A program made the position numbers and the translations under genes. Shown here one piece after another: positions 1 through 5,957 of a DNA stretch of 6,672 bases. Source of the DNA: Candidatus Brevefilum sp. (GTDB lineage Bacteria; Chloroflexota; Anaerolineae; Anaerolineales; Anaerolineaceae). The stretch is from contig SLIC01000017.1 of assembly GCA_007135845.1 (NCBI GenBank), forward strand, positions 1 to 6,672, in the 5' to 3' direction. Positions within the stretch are counted from its first letter, which is position 1, and the number at the start of each line of letters is the position of its first letter. Below the pieces are notes generated by a model. That model saw nothing but the letters and a program-made list of their open reading frames with translations. It made no database searches and had not been told where the DNA came from.

Positions 1-404
1 ATTGCATTTGGTGAAGCATGATGATCGATTAACGTCGTGGTGCCGTGCTTGACAGCATCCACAAGGCACACCAGGGCGGAATAGCGCACGCCATCTTCAT
101 CCAATGCCTTATCAAGGTTCCACCACAGTTTATCCAAGATCTGAGTAAAATTGGTGGGGGCATCTCCCGGGATGCCAAGGCCGCGCGAGAAGGCGCCATA
201 AAAATGGGTATGGGCGCAGATATTACCAGGCATCACAAACTGCCCTTCTGCATCAAGACAATCTTCATCCGGGTAATCGTGCAATAGTTCATCCTGGCGG
301 GCAATCTTTTCAATCAAACCATTGCGAATTAAAAGACCCCAACCTTGCGGCATAATTTGATTTTCAGATCCCCAGGTGATCAATTTGCCGTTAATGATTA
401 ACAT
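1..404 (-). CDS. ssnA: SsnA-type putative aminohydrolase (amidohydrolase superfamily), N-terminal 134 residues, cut by window edge
   Basis: The reading frame starts at the ATG at 404-402, five bases after a GGAGG ribosome binding site (414-410), and stays open to the window edge. The N-terminus is a short beta domain (about residues 1-58). It is followed by PG and the metal-site HxH motif typical of cytosine/guanine-deaminase-like amidohydrolases (AHTHFYG, H65 and H67). Further on are LWWNLDKALDE (93-103), GTTT (121-124) and DHHASP (127-132). From memory of the family, the LWW...LD-ALDE and IDHHASP blocks match E. coli SsnA closely. That protein is a putative aminohydrolase encoded with the YgfK and selenium-dependent molybdenum hydroxylase genes; its substrate is not established. 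The catalytic half (later metal-binding His and Asp) lies outside the window, so activity cannot be judged. Other related chlorohydrolase or deaminase subfamilies remain possible. The gene is divergent from the DUF309 gene. The family call is fairly secure, the substrate unknown. Confidence 0.8.
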   Translation of the reverse strand, partial: MLIINGKLITWGSENQIMPQGWGLLIRNGLIEKIARQDELLHDYPDEDCLDAEGQFVMPGNICAHTHFYGAFSRGLGIPGDAPTNFTQILDKLWWNLDKALDEDGVRYSALVCLVDAVKHGTTTLIDHHASPNA

Positions 405-453
405 AATATCCTCCAGCTTTACTTGTGGTTTGGTGATTTAATTTACTAGGAAA

Positions 454-462
454 ATTATAGCA
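454..462 (-). promoter_or_regulatory. Candidate extended -10 promoter for the SsnA-type gene
   Basis: Read on the minus strand this is TGCTATAAT: a perfect TATAAT hexamer (459-454) preceded by the TGn extension (462-460). Transcription would start near 447, giving a leader of about 43 bases with the GGAGG site near its end. No -35 hexamer sits at 16-18 bases; TTGGAT (486-481) is 21 bases away. An extended -10 can work without a good -35. The call rests on motif match only. Confidence 0.55.
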
Positions 463-522
463 CATGGCATCCTATGATACATCCAATGATCTGAACAACT
501 ACCACCTGAGAAGCTCCGGTTG

Positions 523-537
523 CATTGATGATCAATG
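523..537. promoter_or_regulatory. Palindrome CATTGAT-G-ATCAATG, possible operator
   Basis: This is a perfect inverted repeat with 7-bp arms around one central base. It covers the -35 position of the rightward promoter (its -10 begins at 546) and lies 60 bases from the leftward -10. This is a natural place for a repressor or activator dimer that controls the DUF309-pcp set, and possibly the divergent gene too. No regulator gene is in the window, so the operator role is inferred from symmetry and position alone. Confidence 0.3.
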
Positions 538-542
538 GTGAG

Positions 543-551
543 TGCTATAAT
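543..551 (+). promoter_or_regulatory. Candidate extended -10 promoter for the DUF309-pcp-M24 set
   Basis: The sequence is TGCTATAAT, a perfect TATAAT (546-551) with the TGn extension. Possible -35 hexamers are TTGATG (525-530, spacer 15) or TTGCAT (520-525, spacer 20); neither spacing is ideal. Transcription would start near 558, about 23 bases before the DUF309 ATG. The 10-mer GTGCTATAAT (542-551) is identical to the one in the divergent promoter. Confidence 0.6.
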
Positions 552-580
552 CAGAATAGAATCGAAACAAGGCAATCAAA

Positions 581-958
581 ATGAATGACTTCCCCGATAG
601 CGTTATCCAAGGAATAAAAGCCCTCAACCAGGGTGAATATTATTCTGCCCATGAATTTTTTGAAGATGCCTGGCGAGAAACACCTGATAGCTCTCGTGAG
701 TTCTATCGGGCTTTACTGCACATCAGTGGAGGCTTTTACAGGCTGACCGAAGTACGACCCGGCGCAGCAAAGAAATTCTTTAAACGTGCGCTGCATTGGC
801 TGCAGTTTTTCTCTGACGGCCATATGGGGTTGAAAGTTGAGAGTCTTAGACTCCTTTTGACCGAACTGATAGACGAGATTGATGCAGGTAAACCCAGCCA
901 AGACATAATTGAAAACCATGCTGTCCATTTAAATTGGGAAAGCCAGGAGGACTCGTAA
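581..958 (+). CDS. DUF309 domain protein, 125 aa, function unknown
   Basis: This small, probably cytoplasmic, all-helical protein has the DUF309 signature. There is a G-E-Y-Y-x-A-H-E segment (residues 18-25; H24 and E25) followed by E-D-A-W-R (28-32). A second helix has FYRALLHISGGFYRL (41-55), and GAAKKFF...AL follows (61-71). These give the family's conserved HE...W pattern and its aromatic, small-residue second helix. Length suits the family (roughly 100-170 aa), so the domain is essentially the whole protein. No signal peptide or membrane segment is seen. The ATG at 581 has a modest AAGG site (569-572) eight bases upstream. The stop codon TAA overlaps the pcp start (TAATG), so the two are probably co-translated. 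No biochemical role is established for DUF309 as far as I know, and the link to peptidases is only positional. Confidence 0.85.
   Translation: MNDFPDSVIQGIKALNQGEYYSAHEFFEDAWRETPDSSREFYRALLHISGGFYRLTEVRPGAAKKFFKRALHWLQFFSDGHMGLKVESLRLLLTELIDEIDAGKPSQDIIENHAVHLNWESQEDS
945..950 (+). promoter_or_regulatory. Ribosome binding site that fixes the pcp start
   Basis: AGGAGG lies inside the last codons of the DUF309 gene, seven bases before the ATG at 958. It decides in favour of this start over the in-frame TTG at 934, which would add eight residues unlike the family N-terminus. Confidence 0.85.
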
Positions 959-1566
959 TGAAAGTTTTACTCACCGGTTTTGAACCCTTTGGCGAACACA
1001 TCGTTAACCCCAGCCAACGGCTCATCGAATCATTGCCAAGTGAATACCAGGGCAATATGCTGATAAAACGTATTTTGCCTGTCGACCACCAGCAAGCTCC
1101 CAGAATGCTGATCAAACTTTTAATCGATCATCAACCCAATGCCGTTATTTCGTTTGGTTTGGCTTCAGGTCGGGCAAAGATCGCCATTGAACGGGTGGCT
1201 GTCAACTTGATGGATTTTAAAATAGCTGATAATTCCGGCGTGACGATTGATAACCAACCAATTATTGAGCAGGGTCCTGCAGCCTATTTTTCTACGCTGC
1301 CGATCCATGGAATGCTGACCACCCTTAACCAGGCAGGGATCCCGGTAGAATTGTCCCTCACTGCCGGCGCTTATCTCTGCAACCAGGTTTTTTACCTCCT
1401 GATGCACCAGGTTGCATCCCAAAACACAAAAACCCAGGCAGGCTTCATCCATCTTCCGGCGCTGCCAGAGCAAGCAGCATCCTCTGAAAAACCGATTCCA
1501 TCAATGAGCCTCGATCAAATTGTCACAGCTGCCACCCTGCTGATCGCCCAATTGGATCATTGTTGA
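958..1566 (+). CDS. pcp: Pyroglutamyl-peptidase I (pyrrolidone-carboxylate peptidase, peptidase family C15)
   Basis: This cytoplasmic cysteine peptidase removes N-terminal pyroglutamate from peptides. The protein is 202 aa, close to the usual length of about 200-215. It opens with MKVLLTGFEPFG and a following NPS (residues 17-19), the C15 N-terminus. The catalytic triad is visible: E78 in the IERVAVN block, C141 in SLTAGAYLCNQVFY, and H165 in GFIHLPALPEQ. The active-site surroundings vary a little from the common forms: GLASGR where GQAGGR is frequent, and TAGAYLCN where TAGTFVCN or NAGTFVCN is frequent. None of the triad is lost. The start is set by the AGGAGG at 945-950, and the ATG overlaps the stop of the DUF309 gene by one base. 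The M24 peptidase-like gene follows after a 71-base gap on the same strand, suggesting a peptide-salvage unit. Confidence 0.95.
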   Translation: MKVLLTGFEPFGEHIVNPSQRLIESLPSEYQGNMLIKRILPVDHQQAPRMLIKLLIDHQPNAVISFGLASGRAKIAIERVAVNLMDFKIADNSGVTIDNQPIIEQGPAAYFSTLPIHGMLTTLNQAGIPVELSLTAGAYLCNQVFYLLMHQVASQNTKTQAGFIHLPALPEQAASSEKPIPSMSLDQIVTAATLLIAQLDHC

Positions 1567-1637
1567 TTTTCAATCATAAAAGCAATTCATGTCAAACATA
1601 TACTGAAACAAGAACCGCTATAAGTCTAAGGAGCATC

Positions 1638-2825
1638 ATGAACCCAATCGTTATCGAGAAAACCAATCAAATCGCAAAGATCTTATCCGAACAAGATCTG
1701 GATCTGTGGATGATCTTTGTCCGCGAAACCAGTGCGGCCGGCGACCCGGTATTACCCCTGGTTTACGGAGAAACGGGTCTCACCTGGCAAAGTGCCCTGC
1801 TCTTCACGCCAGATCGCCAAAAAATCGCCATTTTGGGTCGTTTTGAAATTGATACAGCTGAAAAAATCGGTGCCTTTGATCAGGTTATCCCCTATGATGA
1901 GGATATCAAACCGATCTTGCTGCAAGAACTGCAGCGGATCAATCCCCAAAAGATTGCGATAAATTATTCTGAAGATGATGTCCTGGCAGATGGTCTTGCT
2001 CATGGACTGTACCTGACATTGAAAAAGATGCTCAAAGAGACACCCTTTAATGATCGATTGGTTTCCGCCGAAGAGGTGATCAGCGCCTTACGCGGCCGAA
2101 AAACGGAAACTGAAGTCGAACGTATCAAGCAGGCTGTTGAGACGACCCTGGCGATATTTGAGCAATCTTTTACGGACCTCAAGCCGGGATTGAGTGAAAT
2201 CGAGGTGGCTGAGCATATGCAAGCGCTTGTTGATGCTCGTGGATTGGACTATGCCTGGCCAAAAAGCAATAATCCTGCAGTTAACACCGGCCCAGATTCA
2301 CCTGTTGGGCATAACGCGCCAACGGATTTAATCATCGAGCGCGGACACCTGGTTCATTTTGATTTTGGTGTTAAGCAGCACAGTTATTGTGCAGATATCC
2401 AACGCATGGTTTACTTCCTGAAACCAGGAGAAACCGAAGCACCAGAACCGGTAAAGAAAGGCTTTGACACAATCGTACAGGCGATTCAAGCTGCCTTTGA
2501 AGTTATAAAACCAGGGCTGCAAGGCATTGATGTCGATGCAGCTGCCCGGTCTGTGGTTACGGAGGCAGGTTACCCGGAGTACAAGTATGCCACCGGACAC
2601 CAACTGGGACGATTAGCGCATGATGGCGGCTGTCTTTTGGGGCCTTACTGGGCACGCTATGGTAAAACCCCCTTTATGCCTGTCGAAGTTGGTCAGGTCT
2701 ACACACTTGAGCCAGGACTGATGGTGCCGGGATTTGGTTATGTTGGCATTGAAGAGGACATTTTGGTTACCGAAGATGGTGCCGAATTCCTGGGGCCACC
2801 GCAAACAGACTTGATCATCCTATAA
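1638..2825 (+). CDS. M24 family metallopeptidase, Xaa-Pro aminopeptidase/dipeptidase-like, 395 aa
   Basis: This is a two-domain pita-bread protein: a creatinase-type N-terminal domain (about residues 1-150) and an M24 catalytic domain (about 160-385). The five metal ligands of the family are present: D242 (HFDFG), D253 (CADIQR), H321 (ATGHQLG), E359 (TLEPG) and E373 (GIEED). Accessory histidines H225 (VGHNAP) and H328 (LAHDGG) sit near the expected substrate positions. The usual GHG after the ligand histidine is GHQ here. It probably cleaves X-Pro peptides, although creatinase-like or other M24 activities cannot be excluded. It is cytoplasmic, with no signal peptide. The ATG at 1638 has AAGGAG (1628-1633) just upstream. 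An in-frame ATG-less extension back to 1560 overlaps the end of pcp and has no family resemblance, so it was rejected. The gene is probably cotranscribed with pcp, and a hairpin terminator follows at 2850-2916. Confidence 0.9.
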   Translation: MNPIVIEKTNQIAKILSEQDLDLWMIFVRETSAAGDPVLPLVYGETGLTWQSALLFTPDRQKIAILGRFEIDTAEKIGAFDQVIPYDEDIKPILLQELQRINPQKIAINYSEDDVLADGLAHGLYLTLKKMLKETPFNDRLVSAEEVISALRGRKTETEVERIKQAVETTLAIFEQSFTDLKPGLSEIEVAEHMQALVDARGLDYAWPKSNNPAVNTGPDSPVGHNAPTDLIIERGHLVHFDFGVKQHSYCADIQRMVYFLKPGETEAPEPVKKGFDTIVQAIQAAFEVIKPGLQGIDVDAAARSVVTEAGYPEYKYATGHQLGRLAHDGGCLLGPYWARYGKTPFMPVEVGQVYTLEPGLMVPGFGYVGIEEDILVTEDGAEFLGPPQTDLIIL

Positions 2826-2849
2826 GGAAACGCTGCAATCATTAAACAA

Positions 2850-2916
2850 AAAACACCAGGGATCAGAAAGGAAAAACCAAAAAGAAAGACTGATGCTTTT
2901 CTGTCGCTGGTGTTTT
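2850..2916. terminator. Long hairpin between convergent genes, likely bidirectional terminator
   Basis: Perfect 10-bp arms AAAACACCAG (2850-2859) and CTGGTGTTTT (2907-2916) enclose 47 bases. A second stem lies inside: CAGAAA (2864-2869) with TTTCTG (2898-2903). On the minus strand the arm runs into TTTTTTG (2853-2847), a good U-tract for ending the cyclophilin transcript. On the plus strand the arm itself ends in TTTT but is followed by GGTGG, so the U-tract for the M24 gene is weaker. The large loop is atypical for an intrinsic terminator. Confidence 0.6.
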
Positions 2917-2938
2917 GGTGGCGTTATTACATTTTTAG

Positions 2939-3457
2939 CTAGCTTGCAATTATCTCCACTGAATTGATTTTCACACCGGGATACTCCGGTTTACCTGGAT
3001 CACGTGCAGGTATCGAGAATAAGACGTCCATGCCACCCACAACTTCACCAAAGACGCTGTGCTTTCCATCCAGCCACGGCGTGGGGATGTGGGTGATGAA
3101 GAACTGCGAACCGTTTGTATTTGGTCCAGCATTGGCCATGGATAGAACGCCGGGTTTATCATGCTTGAGGTCCTTGTGGAATTCATCAGCAAAGGAATAG
3201 CCTGGACCGCCCCTTCCTGTACCTGTAGGGTCCCCCGTCTGGGCCATGAAATCATCGATCACGCGGTGAAAGATCACACCGTCATAATAGCCTGCATCAG
3301 ATAGGAACACAAAATTATTTACTGTTTTCGGAACCCGATCCGCAAACAAATCAACCGTAATATCGCCCTTATCTGTATGAAGAACAGCTTGATATGTTTT
3401 TTCGGGCTCCAAGATCATCTCTGGTGGACTCGACCATCTTTTTGTTTTTTCAGTCAT
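2939..3457 (-). CDS. Cyclophilin-type peptidyl-prolyl cis-trans isomerase, 172 aa
   Basis: This enzyme catalyses cis-trans isomerisation of Xaa-Pro bonds and assists protein folding in the cytoplasm; no signal peptide or lipobox is seen. After a roughly 20-residue leader, the cyclophilin fold is complete. Active-site residues can be matched to human cyclophilin A: R65 and F70-M71-Q73 in [20 protein letters not shown]120 in the NGSQFFIT block, W128 and H133 in [13 protein letters not shown]. Retention of W128 is the cyclosporin-binding state. The ATG at 3457-3455 has GAAAGG (3468-3463) five bases upstream. The gene stands alone: 130 bases separate it from the upstream epimerase gene, with a candidate terminator between. 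A weak promoter-like pair TTTCAT-17-TAATAA can be read on the minus strand in that gap. The paralogue naming (ppiA or ppiB) cannot be settled, so no symbol is given. Confidence 0.93.
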   Translation of the reverse strand: MTEKTKRWSSPPEMILEPEKTYQAVLHTDKGDITVDLFADRVPKTVNNFVFLSDAGYYDGVIFHRVIDDFMAQTGDPTGTGRGGPGYSFADEFHKDLKHDKPGVLSMANAGPNTNGSQFFITHIPTPWLDGKHSVFGEVVGGMDVLFSIPARDPGKPEYPGVKINSVEIIAS

Positions 3458-3518
3458 AACTACCTTTCTTATTTTTCAAATATTGTTATTACTCAGTTAA
3501 CCCTGCTGATGAAAGGAA

Positions 3519-3549
3519 AGGAGTGTTAGGGCTCTGCCACAACACCCCT
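3519..3549 (-). terminator. Candidate terminator after the mutase-epimerase operon
   Basis: On the minus strand the RNA reads AGGGGTGTT (3549-3541), a 13-base loop, then AACACTCCT (3527-3519). This gives a 9-bp stem with one G-U pair. A pyrimidine-rich run TTCCTTTC (3518-3511) follows. On the plus strand the same pairing contains an A-C mismatch, so the signal favours the minus strand. It lies 39 bases past the epimerase stop. The U-tract is imperfect. Confidence 0.5.
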
Positions 3550-3587
3550 CGATTCCCTGGCAAGCTGATTAGTTACCAAATATTTCC

Positions 3588-3995
3588 TCAATCAACAATT
3601 TCATACAATTCGACCAGGACACCATTAGAAGCCTTCGGATGAATAAAAGCCATCCGCCTTCCGGGTAGATCATGCGGTTCCTCATCGATTAGCCGCACCC
3701 CTTTTGCCTTTAGATCTTTTAGCATACTGTCGATATCTTCAACCTCGATGCACAAATGATGCATCCCTTCGCCGCGCTTTTCTAGATACCGACCTAAACC
3801 CGAGTTCATATCCGTCGGTTGAACCAGCTCAACCTCTCCTTCACCAACGGGTAAGAAAGCAACCTTTGATGCCTGGGAAGGAACATCTTCCACATGATCC
3901 AACTTCAATCCCAATTGATCTTGCCAAAATCCCAGTGCGTCCTCAATGTTTTCGACCACAATCGCAATGTGATTGATCTTTTTGATGTTCGACAT
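3588..3995 (-). CDS. mce: Methylmalonyl-CoA epimerase (VOC / glyoxalase-fold metalloenzyme), 135 aa
   Basis: The enzyme interconverts (R)- and (S)-methylmalonyl-CoA, feeding the mutase encoded just upstream. It shows two beta-alpha-beta-beta-beta (VOC) modules: the first starts at NHIAIVVENIEDAL (residues 8-21), the second at GMHHLCIEVEDID (77-89). The likely metal ligands are H9, E56 (VELVQP), H80 and E129 (VLVELYE). By position they correspond to His, Gln, His and Glu of the Propionibacterium enzyme, with Glu in place of Gln. The length is normal for the family. The start chosen is the ATG at 3995-3993, nine bases after AGGAG (4009-4005). The open frame continues back to 4097, but that part lies inside the mutase gene and has no VOC similarity. 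The mutase stop is 16 bases upstream, so the two genes form one operon. The family also includes close VOC relatives, but the neighbourhood makes this assignment strong. Confidence 0.93.
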   Translation of the reverse strand: MSNIKKINHIAIVVENIEDALGFWQDQLGLKLDHVEDVPSQASKVAFLPVGEGEVELVQPTDMNSGLGRYLEKRGEGMHHLCIEVEDIDSMLKDLKAKGVRLIDEEPHDLPGRRMAFIHPKASNGVLVELYEIVD

Positions 3996-4011
3996 GATGT
4001 CTCTCTCCTGG

Positions 4012-5703
4012 TTAAATAAAACTTGGTGGTTGGTATTGTCCCCATACATCCCGTAAGACACCGCAGATTTCCCCCAATGTGACTTCGTTTTCTGCACAAC
4101 GGATAAACAAGGGCATCAAGTCTGAATCTCCCCGGGCTGCATTTTCCAGTTCGTTCAAACACGCATTGACCTTGTCAGCATCACGTGAGGCACGCAAATC
4201 AGCCAGTTTTCGCTTTTGATTTTCTTCGATCTGCGGGTCAACCGATAGGGCTTCTAGTTCAATGGTCTCATTGACCTGGAAGTCATTGACCCCAACCACA
4301 ATGTCTTCGCCTTTTTCTATCGCTCGTTGCGCCTGGTAAGCGGCATCAAGGATCTCGTTTTGCATGAATCCGGTATTGATTGCCTGCAGTGCACCTCCCA
4401 TGGCATCTATTTTTTCGATATAGTCTTGGGCAATGGCTTCAATTTGATCTGTCAGTGCTTCAACCAGGTATGAGCCTCCTAAGGGATCCACAGTATCTGC
4501 AACCCCGGATTCGTGAGCAATTATTTGTTGCGTTCGCAGTGCAACCCGCACAGATTTTTCTGTTGGCAGCCACAGCGCTTCATCCATACTGTTGGTATGG
4601 AGAGATTGTGTACCGCCCAATACAGCTGCCAAAGCCTGGAGCGTGACCCTGACGACATTGTTTTCAGGTTGTTGTGCGGTCAGTGTTGATCCAGCCGTTT
4701 GTGTGTGGAACCGCAGTCGGCACGATTTGTCGGAAGCACCAAAACGATGCCTCATGATTCGAGCGTATAAACGCCGTGCAGCCCTGAACTTGGCAACTTC
4801 CTCAAGAAAATCATTGTGCGCGTTGAAAAAGAAGGATATCTGGTTGGCAAATTCATCAACAACCAGCCCTGCATCAATTGCGGCCTGGATATAGGCAATC
4901 GCATTTGCCAGGGTGAATGCCACTTCCTGTGCCGCAGTCGATCCTGCCTCACGGATATGATAGCCAGAAACGCTGATCGTGTTCCAGGATGGAATTTGAT
5001 CTTTGCAAAATTGGAAGACATCCGTAATCAATCGCATGGATGGTTCAGGAGGGAAGATATAAGTACCCCGTGCGACATACTCCTTTAAAATATCATTTTG
5101 AATCGTACCGCGCAGTTTGTTGAGGGCAACACCTTGTTTCTTAGCGACTGCAATATAAAAAGCCAGCAAAATGGAGGCTGGTGCATTGATCGTCATGCTG
5201 GTTGAAACCTTATCCAGAGGGATGCCTTTGAACAATGTCTCCATATCACGTACTGATGAGATGGAAACCCCTACCTTACCGACTTCCCCCAACGCCATGG
5301 AGTCATCCGCGTCGTACCCGATCTGTGTAGGCAGATCAAATGCCACGGAAAGACCCGTTTGCCCTTGATCCAGCAAGTACCGATAGCGTTCATTCGATTC
5401 CTCAGCGGTGGCATAGCCGGCGTACTGGCGCATTGTCCATAATCGTCCCCGGTACATTGAGGGCTGTACCCCCCGGGTAAAGGGATATTCACCAGGAAAG
5501 CCGATATCGCCTAGATAATCCTTTTCTTTTTCTGGCAGCATGACAGCTGGCAGCTCGATGCCTGAAGAGGTTTGAAAAGTCTCTTTTCGTTCTGGAAATC
5601 GTCTGACCAGTGGCTCATAGGTCTCTTTTTCCCAGCGTTCCCTTTCCTGTTCGTCCGACATATCCTGTCCACGTTGTTTATTATCAGAAGGGGGCGATGC
5701 CAT
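4012..5703 (-). CDS. Methylmalonyl-CoA mutase, large (catalytic TIM-barrel) chain without B12-binding domain, 563 aa
   Basis: This is the acyl-CoA-binding part of the adenosylcobalamin enzyme that converts (R)-methylmalonyl-CoA to succinyl-CoA. Conserved blocks run in order: [16 protein letters not shown] (89-104), [16 protein letters not shown] (118-133), [11 protein letters not shown] (199-209), [12 protein letters not shown] (244-255), [14 protein letters not shown] (331-344) and [13 protein letters not shown] (364-376). By alignment from memory to the Propionibacterium enzyme, Y94, Q202, R212, Y248 and H249 match Y89, Q197, R207, Y243 and H244. Y94 with R212 favours methylmalonyl-CoA over isobutyryl-CoA, where Phe and Gln are expected. 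The protein ends at about the point where full-length mutases enter the linker and cobalamin domain. The DxHxxG motif is absent, so a separate small chain is required. The ATG at 5703-5701 has GAGG five bases upstream. An ATG at 5661 (M15) is possible but has poor spacing. It is the first gene of an operon with the epimerase. Confidence 0.93.
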   Translation of the reverse strand: MASPPSDNKQRGQDMSDEQERERWEKETYEPLVRRFPERKETFQTSSGIELPAVMLPEKEKDYLGDIGFPGEYPFTRGVQPSMYRGRLWTMRQYAGYATAEESNERYRYLLDQGQTGLSVAFDLPTQIGYDADDSMALGEVGKVGVSISSVRDMETLFKGIPLDKVSTSMTINAPASILLAFYIAVAKKQGVALNKLRGTIQNDILKEYVARGTYIFPPEPSMRLITDVFQFCKDQIPSWNTISVSGYHIREAGSTAAQEVAFTLANAIAYIQAAIDAGLVVDEFANQISFFFNAHNDFLEEVAKFRAARRLYARIMRHRFGASDKSCRLRFHTQTAGSTLTAQQPENNVVRVTLQALAAVLGGTQSLHTNSMDEALWLPTEKSVRVALRTQQIIAHESGVADTVDPLGGSYLVEALTDQIEAIAQDYIEKIDAMGGALQAINTGFMQNEILDAAYQAQRAIEKGEDIVVGVNDFQVNETIELEALSVDPQIEENQKRKLADLRASRDADKVNACLNELENAARGDSDLMPLFIRCAENEVTLGEICGVLRDVWGQYQPPSFI

Positions 5704-5739
5704 AAACACCTCATATTTAGAAGAATTTGACTTTTCACA

Positions 5740-5745
5740 AGTATA
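5740..5745 (-). promoter_or_regulatory. Weak candidate -10 for the mutase-epimerase operon
   Basis: On the minus strand this is TATACT, a 5/6 match to TATAAT. It would place a start near 5733 and a leader of about 30 bases before the mutase ATG. No convincing -35 lies at 16-18 bases (CTCGAG at 17), so an activator would be needed or the true promoter is elsewhere in the 254-base divergent region. Confidence 0.3.
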
Positions 5746-5773
5746 CCCGATATCATCCTCACCTCGAGTGGGA

Positions 5774-5792
5774 TGTCTGTGTTGCGCAGACA
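5774..5792. repeat. Inverted repeat TGTCTG-N7-CAGACA next to an A7 tract
   Basis: Perfect 6-bp arms (5774-5779 and 5787-5792) surround a 7-base spacer, and A7 follows directly on the plus strand (5792-5798). As RNA on the minus strand the T-run comes before the stem, and on the plus strand A rather than U follows, so it is not an intrinsic terminator. It lies about 30 bases upstream of the weak mutase -10, a position suited to a regulator site. This is inference only. Confidence 0.3.
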
Positions 5793-5859
5793 AAAAAAGG
5801 CACTGGAAATAAGCAACATAAAACGGACTGAAACCTGAGCCAGCACATTTTTTTCATTA

Positions 5860-5888
5860 TTGCCGATCTTGCCGCTTTCGAGTAAAAT
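5860..5888 (+). promoter_or_regulatory. Candidate sigma-70-type promoter for rplI
   Basis: TTGCCG (5860-5865) and TAAAAT (5883-5888) are separated by exactly 17 bases; the matches are 4/6 and 5/6. Transcription would begin near 5895 and give a leader of about 63 bases. That leader can form a small hairpin (5904-5920: TTGT and CC pairing with GG and ACAA, one bulged A). A second, weaker pair is TTGTAC (5904-5909) and TATAAA (5929-5934) with a 19-base spacer. Confidence 0.45.
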
Positions 5889-5957
5889 CTTTTAGCTTGT
5901 TCGTTGTACCCTTCGGACAAGACGATCCTATAAAATTTGAACGAAAGGGCTTGTAAA

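Noticed and set aside
45..287. 80-codon plus-strand open frame
   Set aside because: It lies opposite the SsnA-type gene, whose minus-strand frame has clear family motifs; the plus-strand product resembles nothing and has no ribosome binding site.
934..957. Upstream TTG start for pcp
   Set aside because: It adds eight residues before the canonical MKVLLTGFEPFG start and would put the AGGAGG inside the coding region instead of in front of the ATG at 958.
1599..1624. TATACT and TATAAG as promoter -10 boxes between pcp and the M24 gene
   Set aside because: Neither has a usable -35, and TATAAG almost touches the ribosome binding site; read-through from the upstream promoter explains the arrangement.
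1560..1637. Extended start for the M24 protein
   Set aside because: The extra 26 residues overlap the end of pcp, look non-family, and AAGGAG sits just before the ATG at 1638.
3996..4097. Extended start for the epimerase
   Set aside because: The added 34 residues lie over the 3' end of the mutase gene in another frame, and AGGAG lies nine bases before the ATG at 3995.
4380..5088. Several plus-strand open frames of 88-100 codons
   Set aside because: They are antisense shadows of the mutase gene, which has conserved motifs throughout this interval.
5704..5793. Extended start for the mutase
   Set aside because: The 30 extra residues have no relation to mutases and cover the region with the candidate -10; the ATG at 5703 has its own GAGG.
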